A stretch of DNA of 23,956 nucleotides from Baffinella frigidus (GCA_026770585.1 MU646628.1:170303-194258); one strand, 5' to 3'; shown: positions 1-23,228, counted from the first letter of the stretch. Notes: a model not told the origin generated them from the letters alone. Made by a program: numbers and translations.

Positions 1-46
1 AGGGTGTAGGGTGTAGGGTGTAGGGTGTAGGGTGTAGGGTGTAGGG
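1..46. repeat. TGTAGGG telomere-like tandem repeat
   Basis: Perfect 7-bp TGTAGGG units run from the window edge. They are a variant of the TTTAGGG plant/algal telomere unit. The G-rich strand reads toward the window interior, so this is interstitial repeat rather than a chromosome end pointing left. Another block of the same unit lies at 8192-8265. Confidence 0.9.
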
Positions 47-207
47 ATTCAGAGGGGTGTAGGGTGGAGGGTGGCGGGTCTAGGGGTGTAGGGAGAGAGA
101 GGGGCAGTGCAGGGGGGGGGCGGGGTGCCTTGTCGCCGCTGGGGCCCTTCTTGCCGCCCGGGGGGGTGCGAGGCCCGGAGGGCCCGACGGTGTTGTTGAA
201 CGTATAG
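47..207. repeat. Direct duplicate (copy 1) of the Gly/Pro-rich exon region
   Basis: This 161-bp segment is almost identical to 500-663. On the minus strand it can encode the same peptide start (YTFNNTVGPSG) followed by PRTPPGGKKGPSGDK as the exon at 582-664. It lacks the CACAG acceptor found there, so it is read as an exon echo. The two copies are separated by a transposon-like element (218-452). Confidence 0.8.
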
Positions 208-217
208 CAGCAAACTC

Positions 218-452
218 CTAGCTCCGCCGCACTCGGGTCGCCCGACTATTCTCAAGTTGCCATGCTGGGTCCGCGGTACAGATCCGTCAACTTCGGCGCG
301 GAAAAGAGCCCGGGCACACCAAAGTGGATCCGTCAACTTCGGCGCGGAAAAGAGCCCGGGCACACCAGAGTGGATCCGTCAACTTCGGCGCGGAACAGAG
401 CCCGGGCACACCAAAGTGGTGAGAGCGCAAATAGCCTGAGAGACGGCAGCCG
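218..452 (+). mobile_element. MITE family A, copy with internal triplication
   Basis: The left end CTAGCTCCGCCGCACTCGGG and the core GACTATTCTCAAGTTG match the family A elements at 19084-19222 and 22889-23026. The right end, near GCCTGAGAGACGGCAG, is degenerate. A 46-bp internal unit occurs once in the other copies but three times here (281-418), so the element is about 235 bp instead of about 139 bp. Confidence 0.7.
281..418 (+). repeat. 46-bp tandem repeat, three copies
   Basis: The unit begins GATCCGTCAACTTCGGCGCG and ends near GGGCACACCAAAGTG. Copies start at 281, 327 and 373 with only a few substitutions. It lies inside the family A element. Confidence 0.92.
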
Positions 453-581
453 CCCAGGCAACCACTATTAACATGCACCGTAGGGTGTAGGGTGTAGGGA
501 TTCAGAGGGGTGTAGGGTGGAGGGTGGAGGGTCTAGGGGTGTAGGGAGAGAGAGGGGCAGTGCAGGGGGGGGGCGGGTTGC

Positions 582-2280
582 CTTGTCGCCGCTGGGCCCC
601 TTCTTGCCGCCCGGGGGGGTGCGAGGCCCGGAGGGCCCGACGGTGTTGTTTTTGAACGTGTAGCCTGTGTCGGCGTTTGGGGTTTAGGGTTTAGGGTTTA
701 GGGTTTAGGGTTTAGGGTTTAGGGTTTGGGGGTTAGGGTTGAGGGTTCAGTTTTTATGTTGTAGGGTTCAGGGTTTAGGGTTTATGGTTTAGGGTTCAGG
801 GTTTCGGGTTTCGGGTTTCGGGTTTTGGGGGTAGGTTTTCGGGCTTCGGGGTCGGCGTTTGCCTATGTCGGCGTTTGCCGAGTGCATGTGCTGCTCCTGG
901 ATCTCCCTGCGGGGCGGGGCGCGGGCGCAGAGTTGAGCGGTGGTGGAAAGGGAGGGGCGGGGGGGAGAGGACGGCTGGCATGAGGCAGGGCGCGCTTCCA
1001 AACGCGAGAGGTCCACCTTGGGGGGTGTTGTTGGCAATTTGTTTGCCGAGCGCATGTGCTGCTCCTGCATCTCCCTGCGGAGTGCCAACGTTGACGGATG
1101 TGCACTCCAAAGTTGACAGATATGTACCGTCCAAAGTCGACGGGTTTGTACCGGAAACCTGGGGCTGTCAATTTGCGAATAGTCTGTTCAGGATCTCCCT
1201 GCGGAGGTCCAAAGTTGACGGATTTGTACTGGAAACCTGGGCTGTCAACTTGAGGATAGTCTGTTAAGCCGAGTGATCTCCCTGCGGGGGCCCAAAGTTG
1301 ACGGATGTGTACTGGAAACCTGGTGCTGTCAACTTGCGGATAGTCTGTTAAGCCTCCCTGCGGAGGGCCAAAGTTGACGAATTTGTACCGGAAACGTGGG
1401 CTGTCAACTTGCGAATAGTCTGTTAAGCGGAGTGGGGCGGGGCGCGGGCGCAGCGTTGAGCGGTGGTGGCAAGGACGAAAGAGGTCATGTCATGCCTCAT
1501 GCCATGAGGCATGAGGCATGCGGCAGGGCGCGCTTCCCAACGCGATAGGTCCACCAGGGCCGCCATCCTGCGACAATAGGCAGCCTTGGGAGGTTGTTGT
1601 TGGCGGAGAGTGCGGGGGCGGTGGAAAGGAGGTGTGGTTAATTTCGGGGTTGCTTGCCTGGCGGTCTTGAGGGGGTTTGGGGTTTGGGGTTTGGGGTTTG
1701 GGGTTAGGGTTTGGGGTTTGGAGTTTGGGGTTTGGGGTTTGGAGTTTGGGGATTGGGGGTTGGGATTTGACAAGCAGCCTTGGAGTTTGTTGTTGACGGA
1801 GAGTGCGGGGGCGGTGGAAAGGAGGTGTGCTGTATTTCGGGGTTGCCTGGCGGTCTCAGCAGAGCGCGTGAGGGTCGAGGAGCCGAGCCGCGCCACCTCC
1901 TTCATGGACGCGACCATCGCGATGCGATCATCGATCTGCCACCGCCCCTCGTTACTACCTTCCTTGCAACCCAACCGGCCCCTTCCCCCACCGAGTCTCC
2001 ATCTGCAACAGCGCAGCATACCGGGAAGAGCTTGGGTGAGGATGGTGCGCACAGGGGCCGCGTCGACAGCTACATCGCGTCTGATCGGCGCACTAGCCCC
2101 GTGTGTGCGAAGGGGCTCGCAGACGCACGCAGAGCGGGTCAGCAAGGAGCCGCCGCTTGGGCGCCGGGAAGGACAGGGGCCTGGGCTAGGCTGCACCTCG
2201 TGTCCGAAGCCCTCCTCCTTCTGGACAGTGGGCCAGGGGTCGCCGAGGACGTTCCGGAGCGCAATCTGGTTCTTCCACAT
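582..2280 (-). CDS. Putative spliced gene of unknown function, 3' end unresolved
   Basis: Four minus-strand exons join in phase. Exon 1 is 2280-2197 (28 codons, begins MWKNQIALRNVLGDPW, donor GAG|GTGCAG). Exon 2 is 1935-1847 (begins IDDRIAMVASMKEVARLG, acceptor CAG, donor CAG|GCAACC). Exon 3 is 906-863 (acceptor GCAG, peptide REIQEQHMHSANADI, donor ATAG|GCAAAC). Exon 4 is 664-582 (acceptor CACAG, begins GYTFKNNTVGPSG, Gly/Pro/Lys-rich, possible donor AAG|GCAACC). The exon 2/3 junction completes Arg and the exon 3/4 junction completes Gly. I do not recognise the family. The peptide is helical and charged, then low-complexity. Three of the proposed donors are GC rather than GT, which is unusual and lowers confidence. 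An in-frame upstream ATG at 2544 would add 88 residues. No stop codon is placed. Introns carry echoes of exons 2, 3 and 4 and TTTAGGG-type repeats, as in the TTLL9-like gene. Confidence 0.45.
671..840. repeat. TTTAGGG / TTTCGGG telomere-like tract
   Basis: Perfect TTTAGGG units at 680-727 are followed by degenerate TTTAGGG, TTCAGGG and TTTCGGG units. The tract is G-rich on plus and therefore C-rich on the sense strand of the putative minus-strand gene. Confidence 0.95.
1017..1082 (-). pseudogene. Exon 3 echo of the unknown left gene
   Basis: The reverse complement gives acceptor CGCAG, then GGAGATGCAGGAGCAGCAC, coding EMQEQHMRSAN. This is a diverged copy of the exon at 863-906. Next to it (975-1016, and again at 1518-1556) is a second shared segment that can read VDLSRLEARPA. 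That segment may be an alternative exon or repeated intron. Confidence 0.6.
1085..1432 (-). repeat. Tandem half-elements of MITE family A core
   Basis: About four units of 75-100 bp each contain CAAAGTTGACGGATTTGTAC, then GGAAACCTGGGCTGTCAACTT and GAATAGTCTGTTAAGC, separated by CTCCCTGCGGAG fragments. AGTTGAC and GTCAACT form an internal inverted pair. The core equals the reverse complement of the family A sequence at 19100-19170. The CTCCCTGCGGAG spacer is the exon 3 acceptor junction of the left gene, so element and splice junction were amplified together. Confidence 0.75.
1652..1775. repeat. TTTGGGG repeat plus exon 2 donor echo
   Basis: Degenerate TTTGGGG/TTTAGGG units lie at 1673-1770. 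Immediately left, the reverse complement of 1652-1665 repeats the exon 2 donor junction (ACCGCCAGGCAA), so an exon end is copied next to the telomere-like tract. Confidence 0.75.
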
Positions 2281-2617
2281 GGCTGAGCGCGGTGGGGAGA
2301 GCGGCGTGGGTCGACAAGTTGCAGGGTCCTTGGCAGGCGCAACAGAGAGGCCGTGAGGTTTGATTTGACTCAAATTCAAATCGTTTTGCGAGATTTCGCC
2401 CGAAAAACGTCCTCTCTCGTACAAAACACGACCCTGAAAAGTCCGCCAAGTAACCTCTACGGAAGGGCGTGGCGTTGGGCTATGTTGGGAGAAATTAAAA
2501 CCTAAAGGACCTAAAGGTCCCCTCCCATCCTTAGGGGTAGTCACGGGCTGCTAGGGCCCTTGCATATGTCTCAGCTCGCCCCCTCCCTCGTCGCGGTCGT
2601 GTCGTCTTCTTCTTCAT
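2281..2617. other. Possible 5' region of the unknown minus-strand gene; nothing else recognised
   Basis: This holds an in-frame extension to an ATG at 2544 and no telomere-like repeats. A CCTAAAGGACCTAAAGG direct repeat near 2500-2520 resembles the one near 3085-3110. No promoter motif can be supported. Confidence 0.3.
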
Positions 2618-2771
2618 TACCACCAACCCTCACGGATTGGGCAAATCGACGATTTTCATTACGATATTTCAAGGGGGTTGAAGTCGAAATCCGACTTCAA
2701 CGGCTCCAATTCCCCTCGAAATCGGGCAATCGAAAACCGTCGATTTGCCCAAGCCGTGAGGGTTGGTGGTA
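2618..2771. mobile_element. Foldback/MITE-like element, ~154 bp
   Basis: The terminal arms TACCACCAACCCTCACGG and the reverse complement CCGTGAGGGTTGGTGGTA extend imperfectly for about 35 bp. The centre holds a perfect 10-bp stem (GTTGAAGTCG / CGACTTCAAC, 5-nt loop). The whole unit can fold into one hairpin. No coding capacity. Confidence 0.8.
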
Positions 2772-2852
2772 CTCACTCTCGATACAGGTCCTGAATGAGG
2801 CCCTCGAGCCTTGAGTTGAGTGCGGTCGTGTTTGACAATTTAATAGTGTCCG

Positions 2853-3028
2853 ACGCCTTCGCGAAGCAATAATGGCTCCAAGCCCCATACAAATTTTGTA
2901 TGGGACAAGACCATGGACACGACCGTGAAGTCGTTTAAATGTCCATGAAGGGTATTTTAGGGTCGTGTCCAATGTTTGGTACAAAATTTGTACCAGGGCT
3001 TGGAGCCCTTATTGCTTCGCGAAGGCGT
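2853..3028. mobile_element. Foldback/MITE-like element, ~176 bp
   Basis: The long inverted arms start ACGCCTTCGCGAAGCAATAA and include GGCTCCAAGCCC, AAATTTTG/CAAAATTT and GGACACGACC/GGTCGTGTCC. No ORF of interest. It lies next to the previous hairpin element. Confidence 0.82.
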
Positions 3029-3130
3029 TGTGAACTCTGAAATTGGTGAAACCCCGCCCCCACCCCCGTAGGATTCACCTAGAGGTCCTAAAGGACTCAA
3101 GGACCTAAAGCATCTTTGAGCGAGGTAACC

Positions 3131-3236
3131 CTATCCCTTAAGTGACCAGACCTCCAAATTTGGGGGCCTGAGGTCCTAGGCAGGTCCCAGGGCCCTACGG
3201 TAGGGCGTATGAGCCTACTGGGCACTTAAGGGATAG
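3131..3236. mobile_element. MITE family B, copy 1
   Basis: The 19-bp TIR CTATCCCTTAAGTGACCAG pairs with CTGGGCACTTAAGGGATAG (one mismatch). The interior carries GGGCCCTACGGTAGGG and CCTAGGCAGGTCC, shared with copies at 3301 and 3874. Confidence 0.85.
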
Positions 3237-3300
3237 AGAATGCCTCTTCGTCGTACGAAAGGTCTCTCGCCTCGGTTGGGGTGCATACAGGGGTACCTCG

Positions 3301-3412
3301 CTTATCCCTTAAGTGACCAGTAGGCGCATACACCCTACGGTAGGGCCCTAGCTAGGACCTGCCTAGGGCGAGTTAGGGTGAATATTCACCCTATGGTCAC
3401 TTAAGGGATAAG
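3301..3412. mobile_element. MITE family B, copy 2
   Basis: Perfect 19-bp TIR CTTATCCCTTAAGTGACCA. The interior is inverted relative to copy 3 (3874-3971), with which it shares GGTGAATATTCACC and CCTACGGTAGGG. Confidence 0.88.
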
Positions 3413-3452
3413 AAACTGCCCCCCCTCTGGACCACCGTACAGCTCTAGGGCC

Positions 3453-3575
3453 CTACAGGGGTACCTCGCTCATAAGAACCCCCCCCCCCTAAGGACCCTA
3501 CAGTAGGCCTATGCCCACGGCCCTGCGGTGGTCCTGGGGGGGGGGCAGTTTCTTAAGAGCGAGGTACCCCCGTAG
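3453..3575. mobile_element. MITE family C, copy 1
   Basis: TIR CTACAGGGGTACCTCGCTC pairs with GAGCGAGGTACCCCCGTAG. The interior has poly-C and poly-G runs flanking a CCTACAGTAGG-like palindrome. A solo right end of the same family follows at about 3607-3637. Confidence 0.85.
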
Positions 3576-3637
3576 GGATAGGCCTACCGTAGGGGCTTAG
3601 GGGGAGGCGGTTTCTTATGAACGAGGTGCCCCTGTAC

Positions 3638-3873
3638 TCGGCGGGCGTGTTGGTATCATGCAAAGGCCTCTATCTCTTTACAAGAGAAAACGACTTTACT
3701 GAAACCGTTACAGCGAAACGGAAGCTACAGGAAAACCACTTTACAAACGCGCGACCCCCCGGCAGGCCCCTCCGCATTCCCGAATCGGGAGAGATAGGCC
3801 CTCCTCGGGGACACGCAGGCCCATCCCCCTCTCCGGAACCCCTCCAGAACCACCTCCGGAACCCGTATGATAC
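3638..3873. other. Unassigned intergenic sequence
   Basis: No telomere-like repeat, conserved coding peptide or inverted repeat was found. A short ORF runs through it (3617-3880) but its start lies in the right end of a family C element, so it is not supported. It contains one GGGAGAGATAGGCCC unit related to the minisatellite at 4530-4755. Confidence 0.4.
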
Positions 3874-3971
3874 CCCTTAAGTGACCATAGGGCGAATATT
3901 CACCGTAACTCGCCCTAGGCAGGTCCTAGGGCCCTACCGTAGGGCGTATGAGCCTACTGGCCACTTAAGGG
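3874..3971. mobile_element. MITE family B, copy 3
   Basis: TIR CCCTTAAGTGACCA pairs with TGGCCACTTAAGGG (one mismatch). The interior is inverted relative to copy 2. Confidence 0.82.
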
Positions 3972-4010
3972 ACACGCCGCCCGCCTCAGGGCGGGCAGTC
4001 ACCGTTTTAA

Positions 4011-4170
4011 TAGGGCAACGGCCTGGAAATGGGGTAGTTAGGCCTACGGCATTGCCTAGGACCTCCTACCGTAGGCCGAGACTTTTTGGTCCTAGGATCC
4101 CTCGGCCTACGGTAGGAGGTGCTAGGCAATGCCGTATGCCTAACTACCCCGTTTTCAGGCCGTTACCCTA
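4011..4170. mobile_element. Family D near-perfect hairpin element, 160 bp
   Basis: Ends are TAGGGCAACGGCCTG and the inverted CAGGCCGTTACCCTA. The arms pair for roughly 65 bp each through GGGGTAGTTAGGC, GCATTGCCTA and CCTCCTACCGTAGGCCGAG. A related element with the same termini lies at 23585-23737. Confidence 0.88.
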
Positions 4171-4217
4171 TCAGTTTGGGGCGCCGCCTCGCCGCCAGAC
4201 CCGCCCCGAGCCGCCTT

Positions 4218-4339
4218 TACAGGGGTACCTCGCTCAGGAGAACCCCCCCCCCCTCTAGGCCCACCACAGGACCCTAGGCATGGTCCTACTGTAGGGTCCT
4301 AGGGGTGGGGCGGTTTCTTCTGAGCGAGGTACTCCTGTA
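4218..4339. mobile_element. MITE family C, copy 2
   Basis: TIR TACAGGGGTACCTCGCTCA pairs with TGAGCGAGGTACTCCTGTA. The interior carries CCTACTGTAGGGTCCTAGG as in copy 3. Confidence 0.85.
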
Positions 4340-4469
4340 GGTCCTGCAGGTTCTTCGAGCTCCCATCATAGGCGGACACTGGAACTTATCCTGCAGGAAG
4401 GCCCTGCATCCTGCCCAAACCCCGTCCGCAAGAACGGGGTCCTCAGCCCCCCGGTCCTCACGTCCCCCC
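4340..4469. other. Unassigned intergenic sequence
   Basis: It contains short inverted pieces (CCTGCAGG twice; CCCCGTCCGCAAGAACGGGG) but no supported gene. Confidence 0.3.
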
Positions 4470-4523
4470 TAAACCCTAAATCCTAAATCCCAAATCCTAA
4501 ATCCCCAATTCCAAAACCCTAGG
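4467..4523. repeat. CCCTAAA-type tract, C-rich on plus
   Basis: Units CCCTAAA, TCCTAAA and TCCCAAA. This is the only telomere-like tract left of 20 kb with the C-rich strand on plus. It lies just outside the 3' end of the TTLL9-like gene. Confidence 0.9.
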
Positions 4524-4529
4524 CCCGGC

Positions 4530-4755
4530 CGGATTCGGGAGGCACGCCTCAGGATAGGCCCGCCTCGGGGTGGATAGGCCCGCCTCGGGACGGACAGGCC
4601 CGGCTCGGGACGATAGGCCGTGCTCGAAGATCAACTTTGGAACAGTTGACTTTCGCTCTCTTCCTGGCCGCTGCTGCCTCCCCGCAGATAGGCCCGCCTC
4701 GGGAGAGATAGGCCCGCCTCGGGACCAACGGACCCGCCTCGGGACGGGGGAGAGA
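4530..4755. repeat. Minisatellite with GATAGGCCCGCCTCGGGA units plus exon 17 echo
   Basis: About seven imperfect 18-22 bp units occur in two groups. Between them, the reverse complement of 4664-4692 resembles the last coding exon of the TTLL9-like gene (GEAAAARK versus GEAAAAKK). Confidence 0.75.
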
Positions 4756-4780
4756 GTTGACTAAACGTGAGTTGAGTTGA

Positions 4781-4904
4781 CTACAGGGGTACCTCGCTCA
4801 TAAGAAACCGCCCCCCCCCCTAAGACCACCATAGGGCCCTAGGCACAGCCCTACTGTAGGGTCTTGGGGGGGGTCAGTTTCTTATGAGCGAGGTACCCCT
4901 GTAG
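4781..4904. mobile_element. MITE family C, copy 3, just past the TTLL9-like stop codon
   Basis: Perfect TIR CTACAGGGGTACCTCGCTC continuing ATAAGAAAC (28 bp). The element ends 17 bp downstream (minus strand) of the TGA at 4922-4924, so it very probably lies in the 3' untranslated region or supplies the transcript end. Confidence 0.9.
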
Positions 4905-4921
4905 AGGCGAGCTGTAGAGGC

Positions 4922-20045
<15,124 letters not shown>

Positions 20046-20297
20046 GGTGCCGTATCAGTGCTGGAGCTCAGAAGCGACTCTGGCGCCCCCTGAGAACAAG
20101 CCTCAGCGAGAGAAGAGGCAACCAGCCCGACGGGATTCGTTTCTCAAAATTGAATTTGAAAATTCATTTTTTGGACTTTTCCCGACGTTGGATCCATTTT
20201 TTAGCAAGGATCCCTTTGTAAGACGCCTGGGGCGGGGGGAATCCCTTGTATGTATTGATCCCCGCGGGCGCGGTGTCTTCCATCCGAGTGCAGCAGG
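20046..20297. promoter_or_regulatory. Divergent intergenic region, candidate bidirectional promoter
   Basis: 252 bp separate the start codons of the TTLL9-like gene (minus) and the unknown gene (plus). An AT-rich patch at 20142-20175 includes GAATTTGAAAATTC, and GGATCC flanks an A/T stretch at 20190-20212. No canonical TATA box or X-box can be claimed. This is also where the telomere-like repeat orientation switches. Confidence 0.55.
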
Positions 20298-22453
20298 ATG
20301 CGCGTGGCCGCGCTCGCCATCCTGTTGGCGGGTTTCCTGGGGGAAAATACCGTAAAGCGCTGCGCTGGCTCGCACCCAAGCGCGCTTCCGAGAAATCAGA
20401 GGCCATGCTGCTTTGTCGGGGGGGGCTTCCTTGCGCCGCTGCGGGGGGAGCGATCCGCTGTTGTTTGCGTCGCGCCACCAGGCTACTGGCCACGCACCCG
20501 TGGCGAGGCGGGAAACGGCTTCCGGGCAGCGGGGCAAGCAGCAGGAGGCGTGATCCGACTCCAGGCGTCGGGGAAAGAAAGAGCGGAGGCGGATGGGGGT
20601 CAGGGGATGCAGGGCGCGGGAAAGGGGGGCAGAGTGCTGGAGCTGGCACGAATCGCACGCGAGAAGCGCTTCCAGGACACTGCATTGCAGGAGCTCGTGT
20701 CCTCGGGGCAGCTGGTTCCCCCAGACTGGGGGGAGGGCACGCAGTTTGCGTTCGCGGACACCCATGAGTTCGCAAACGACGAGGTAGTCGTCGTTTCAGG
20801 GGCCGACGCACGGACCCGCTTCGCGCGTGTCAAGCTTCCCCGGGAGGACGGCGGCAGCGCCCCCCAGCAGTCGGGCAGCTCCGCGGAAGGCGGCCCCCCT
20901 GCGGGGAAGAAAGAAAGCGGGGGGTCGCAAGACGTTGGGGCGGGAGGGGGCGGGAGGGCGTATCAGGTGGAGGTGTACAGCGCGGGCGGGGAGCGGCAGG
21001 TCGCAGGGATCCCCGGGGGGCTGATCGGGAAGGTGCAGCCGCTGGGCCCCGCCTCGATGACGCAGCTGTCCACGCTCGCGCCCCCGGTCAAGTTCGTCGC
21101 CCCTCGTCCGGATGACGGGCCCGCCGCGGGGTCGGAGGGAGGGGGGAGGGGGGTTGTGGCGAGCCTGCGGCGCCTCGTGGATGTGGTAATTTCTCAACCC
21201 TACACCCGAAACCCTACACCCGAAACCCTAAGCCCTGCACCCTGAACACTCAACACTCAACCCTACACCCGAAACCCGAAACCTCAGACACCAAACATTA
21301 AACCCCTACACCCTACACCCTACACCCTGAACACTACACCCGAAACCCTAAACACTAAAAACGAAACCACAAATCCGAACCCAAGACCCCAAACCCCAAA
21401 CCCCAAACACTAAACCCAGGACAAGAGGTCGCCGTCGTCCTTCCTCCCCTTCCAGCCGCTCCTCTCCCGACAGGTACACCCTAAACTCTGAACCCTAAAC
21501 TCGCCTGAACCCGAAACCCTGAACCACCGTCCTCCCTCCCCTTCCAGCCGCTCCTCTCGCGCCGCTCGGACGAGGTACGCCCTACACCCTAAACCCTGAA
21601 CCCTGAACCCTCAGTACCAGATGGTTGACTAAGTCTGTTTTCTTAAATTAGTACCAGATGGTTGACTAAACGCAAGATTCAGTCAACCCTCTGCTGCTAA
21701 ATTAAGAAAACGGGGGGGGGCAAATCCGGTCTGTGTTCTTAAGTTCTGGTTTCGTAAAGCCCAGATACCCCTGTAGACATAGCCCTACTGTAGGGTCCTA
21801 GGGGGTGGCACTTTCTTATGAGCGAGGGGGGGGGGCAAGAGGTCGCCTCCGTCCTCCCTTCCCTTGCAGCCGCTCCTCTCGCGCCGCTCGGACGAGGTAC
21901 TCCCTAAACTCTGAACCTTAAACCCTGAACCCTGAACCTTACACCCAACCCTAAAACCCTAAACCCTAAACCCTGAACACTAAACACTAAACACTAAACA
22001 CTAAACACTAAACCCCAAACCCTAAACCCTAAACCCTAAACCCTAAACCTAACCCCCAAACCTACAAACTCAACACTCAACCCTAAACCCTAACCTCTCA
22101 ACCCCAAACCCTAAACCCCAAACCCTAACCCCCACCCTCTAACCCCTAAAAAAAATCCCTCTCCGCAGGCGGGCTCGGGGGCGGAGGGTGAGGCGCAGGC
22201 AGCGGGGGGGAAGGTGGGGAAGGGGGAGTTACGCGAAGCGCCACGCCGGGCAGGGCGGGTGGGGACCCTCAACTCCTAACCCGGAACCCGGAAACCGGAA
22301 CCCTAGACCCTAGACCCTAGACCCTAGACCCTAGACCCTAGACCCTAGACCCGAAACCCTAAACCCTAAACCCTAAACCAGGTGGGGACTGGGGGGTGGG
22401 GGGAGCTGGATGGGTGGTGGCGGGACGAGAAGAGTGGCCAGGACGTGTTTGAG
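20298..22453 (+). CDS. Unknown spliced gene with N-terminal signal-like segment, 3' partial
   Basis: Exon 1 is 20298-21185 (296 codons, donor GTG|GTAATT). It starts MRVAALAILLAGFLG, a signal-peptide-like hydrophobic stretch. An Arg/Ala/Gly-rich segment follows to about residue 110, which could be a targeting extension. A conserved-looking region (about 115-260) includes LARIAREKRFQDTALQELV, TQFAFADTHEFANDEVVVVSG and YQVEVYSAGGERQVAGIPGG, separated by a low-complexity Ser/Gly/Lys linker. Downstream exons keep phase 0: mini-exons 21456-21473 (PLLSRQ), 21548-21574 and 21870-21896 (both PLLSRRSDE), then 22169-22258 (AGSGAEGEAQAAGGKVGKGE onward) and 22382-22453 (VGTGGWGELDGWWRDEKSGQ onward, donor GAG|GTCCCA). 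No stop codon is located in the spliced form; reading through at 22259 would stop at 22278. I do not recognise the family. A secreted, ER or plastid protein is possible from the N-terminus only. Confidence 0.6.
21190..21420. repeat. CCCTACACCCGAAACCC telomere-like tract, C-rich on plus
   Basis: CCCTACA, CCCGAAA, CCCTAAA and CACTAAA units fill the intron after exon 1 of the plus-strand gene. Confidence 0.94.
21476..21612. repeat. Short CCCTAAA tracts flanking a mini-exon
   Basis: CCCTAAACTCTGAACCCTAA-type units lie on both sides of the 27-nt mini-exon at 21548-21574. Confidence 0.88.
21617..21826. mobile_element. Inverted-repeat fragment and truncated MITE family C
   Basis: GTTTTCTTAAATTA (21639-21652) is inverted at about 21697-21710, with GTACCAGATGGTTGACTAA duplicated directly on either side of the left arm. 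A family C fragment follows (ACCCCTGTAG, CCTACTGTAGGGTCCTAGG, TTTCTTATGAGCGAGG). Confidence 0.65.
21900..22160. repeat. CCCTAAA / CACTAAA tract
   Basis: Long degenerate CCCTAAA array, including perfect runs at 21955-21980 and 22017-22045 and five CACTAAA units (21979-22012). It fills the intron before the 22169 exon. Confidence 0.95.
22278..22378. repeat. ACCCTAG array
   Basis: About eight perfect ACCCTAG units (22300-22350) pass into CCCTAAA and end directly at the acceptor CCAG before 22382. Confidence 0.94.
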
Positions 22454-22565
22454 GTCCCACCAGCAACCTGCACTAGCTTATTTCGGGTCTGGGAGCTTCG
22501 GATATTCGTTCCGTAGGACCCTACGGTAGGACATTCCTATGGACCTAGGGATTTCCTAGGGGGTG

Positions 22566-22618
22566 AATAGATGGACGGGTGGTGACAGGATGAGAAGAGT
22601 GGCGAGGACGTGTTTGAG
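22566..22618 (+). pseudogene. Echo of the 22382-22453 exon
   Basis: Matches the exon's 3' half including GACGTGTTTGAG|GTCC, but contains TAG and TGA in the corresponding frame. Exon echoes therefore also occur in the plus-strand gene. Between them lies a CCTACGGTAGG palindromic fragment (22512-22560). Confidence 0.85.
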
Positions 22619-22707
22619 GTCCGGATTCACTCTGCATTAGCGTTGATATCCACCAAAAATTGAGGTTGCTGCCTATCTGAGCATCCTGATACTCCCCTTA
22701 ATGCCAC

Positions 22708-22855
22708 AAGCTAATGCCAGCGGACCCCTTAGCGTACGGTAGGAACCCCCCCTCCTCCTACGACGTTTAAAACAAAAAGGACTCGGAAAGTCGTAGGAGG
22801 GGGGCTCCTACCGTAGGCAATCCGTAGGCTCCAAGTACCTCGCTGGCGTTAGCTT
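22708..22855. mobile_element. 148-bp foldback element
   Basis: Outer arms AAGCTAATGCCAGCG and CGCTGGCGTTAGCTT; inner arms TACGGTAGGAACCCCCC and inverse, then CTCCTACGAC/GTCGTAGGAG. Confidence 0.83.
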
Positions 22856-22888
22856 TTCGTATGACCCTGTTCGTCGTTCTCTTGCATC

Positions 22889-23026
22889 CTAGCTCTATCT
22901 CAGTCTATTTGGGCTCGCCGATTTGGTGAGCCCGGGCGCTTTTTCGCACGGAAGTTGACGATTTGTACCACACGCCCAGCATGTCAAATTGAGAATAGTC
23001 GGTCAACCCGAGTGAGGCAGAGCTAG
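22889..23026 (-). mobile_element. MITE family A, full copy, inverted
   Basis: TIR CTAGCTCTATCTCAGTCT pairs with GAGTGAGGCAGAGCTAG. It is 138 bp and in the opposite orientation to 19084-19222, with matching interior (GTTGACGATTTGTACCAC, GAGAATAGTCGGTCAACCCG). Confidence 0.88.
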
Positions 23027-23036
23027 GAGTCCTCAG

Positions 23037-23106
23037 GGTGTGTACTGTAAACTCAGCATGTCAACTTAGCAACAGTCGGTCAAGCCGGACTGAGGTAGAG
23101 CTAGGC
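23037..23106 (-). mobile_element. MITE family A, truncated copy
   Basis: CAGCATGTCAACTTAGCAAC, AGTCGGTCAAGCC and terminal GACTGAGGTAGAGCTAG; the other end is absent. It lies 10 bp from the full copy. Confidence 0.83.
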
Positions 23107-23228
23107 ATCGTGATGCTCCCGTGTGCGACTTGGACCAACCCGGACAGTGTTTTTTTCACGACGAGGCTACCCACACAGCGGATTAGAAAGGGGTTTCGTG
23201 AACCACCCCACACTTGGATAATCCGTAG

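Noticed and set aside
1586-2356. 256-codon plus-strand ORF with a low-complexity start
   Set aside because: It begins in TTTGGGG repeats. The minus strand of the same region gives phase-consistent exons with echoes, so the plus ORF is more likely a shadow.
20103-20811. Minus-strand ORFs of 215-220 codons opposite the plus-strand exon
   Set aside because: High GC content opens antisense frames. The plus frame has a signal-like start, less biased composition and matching downstream exons.
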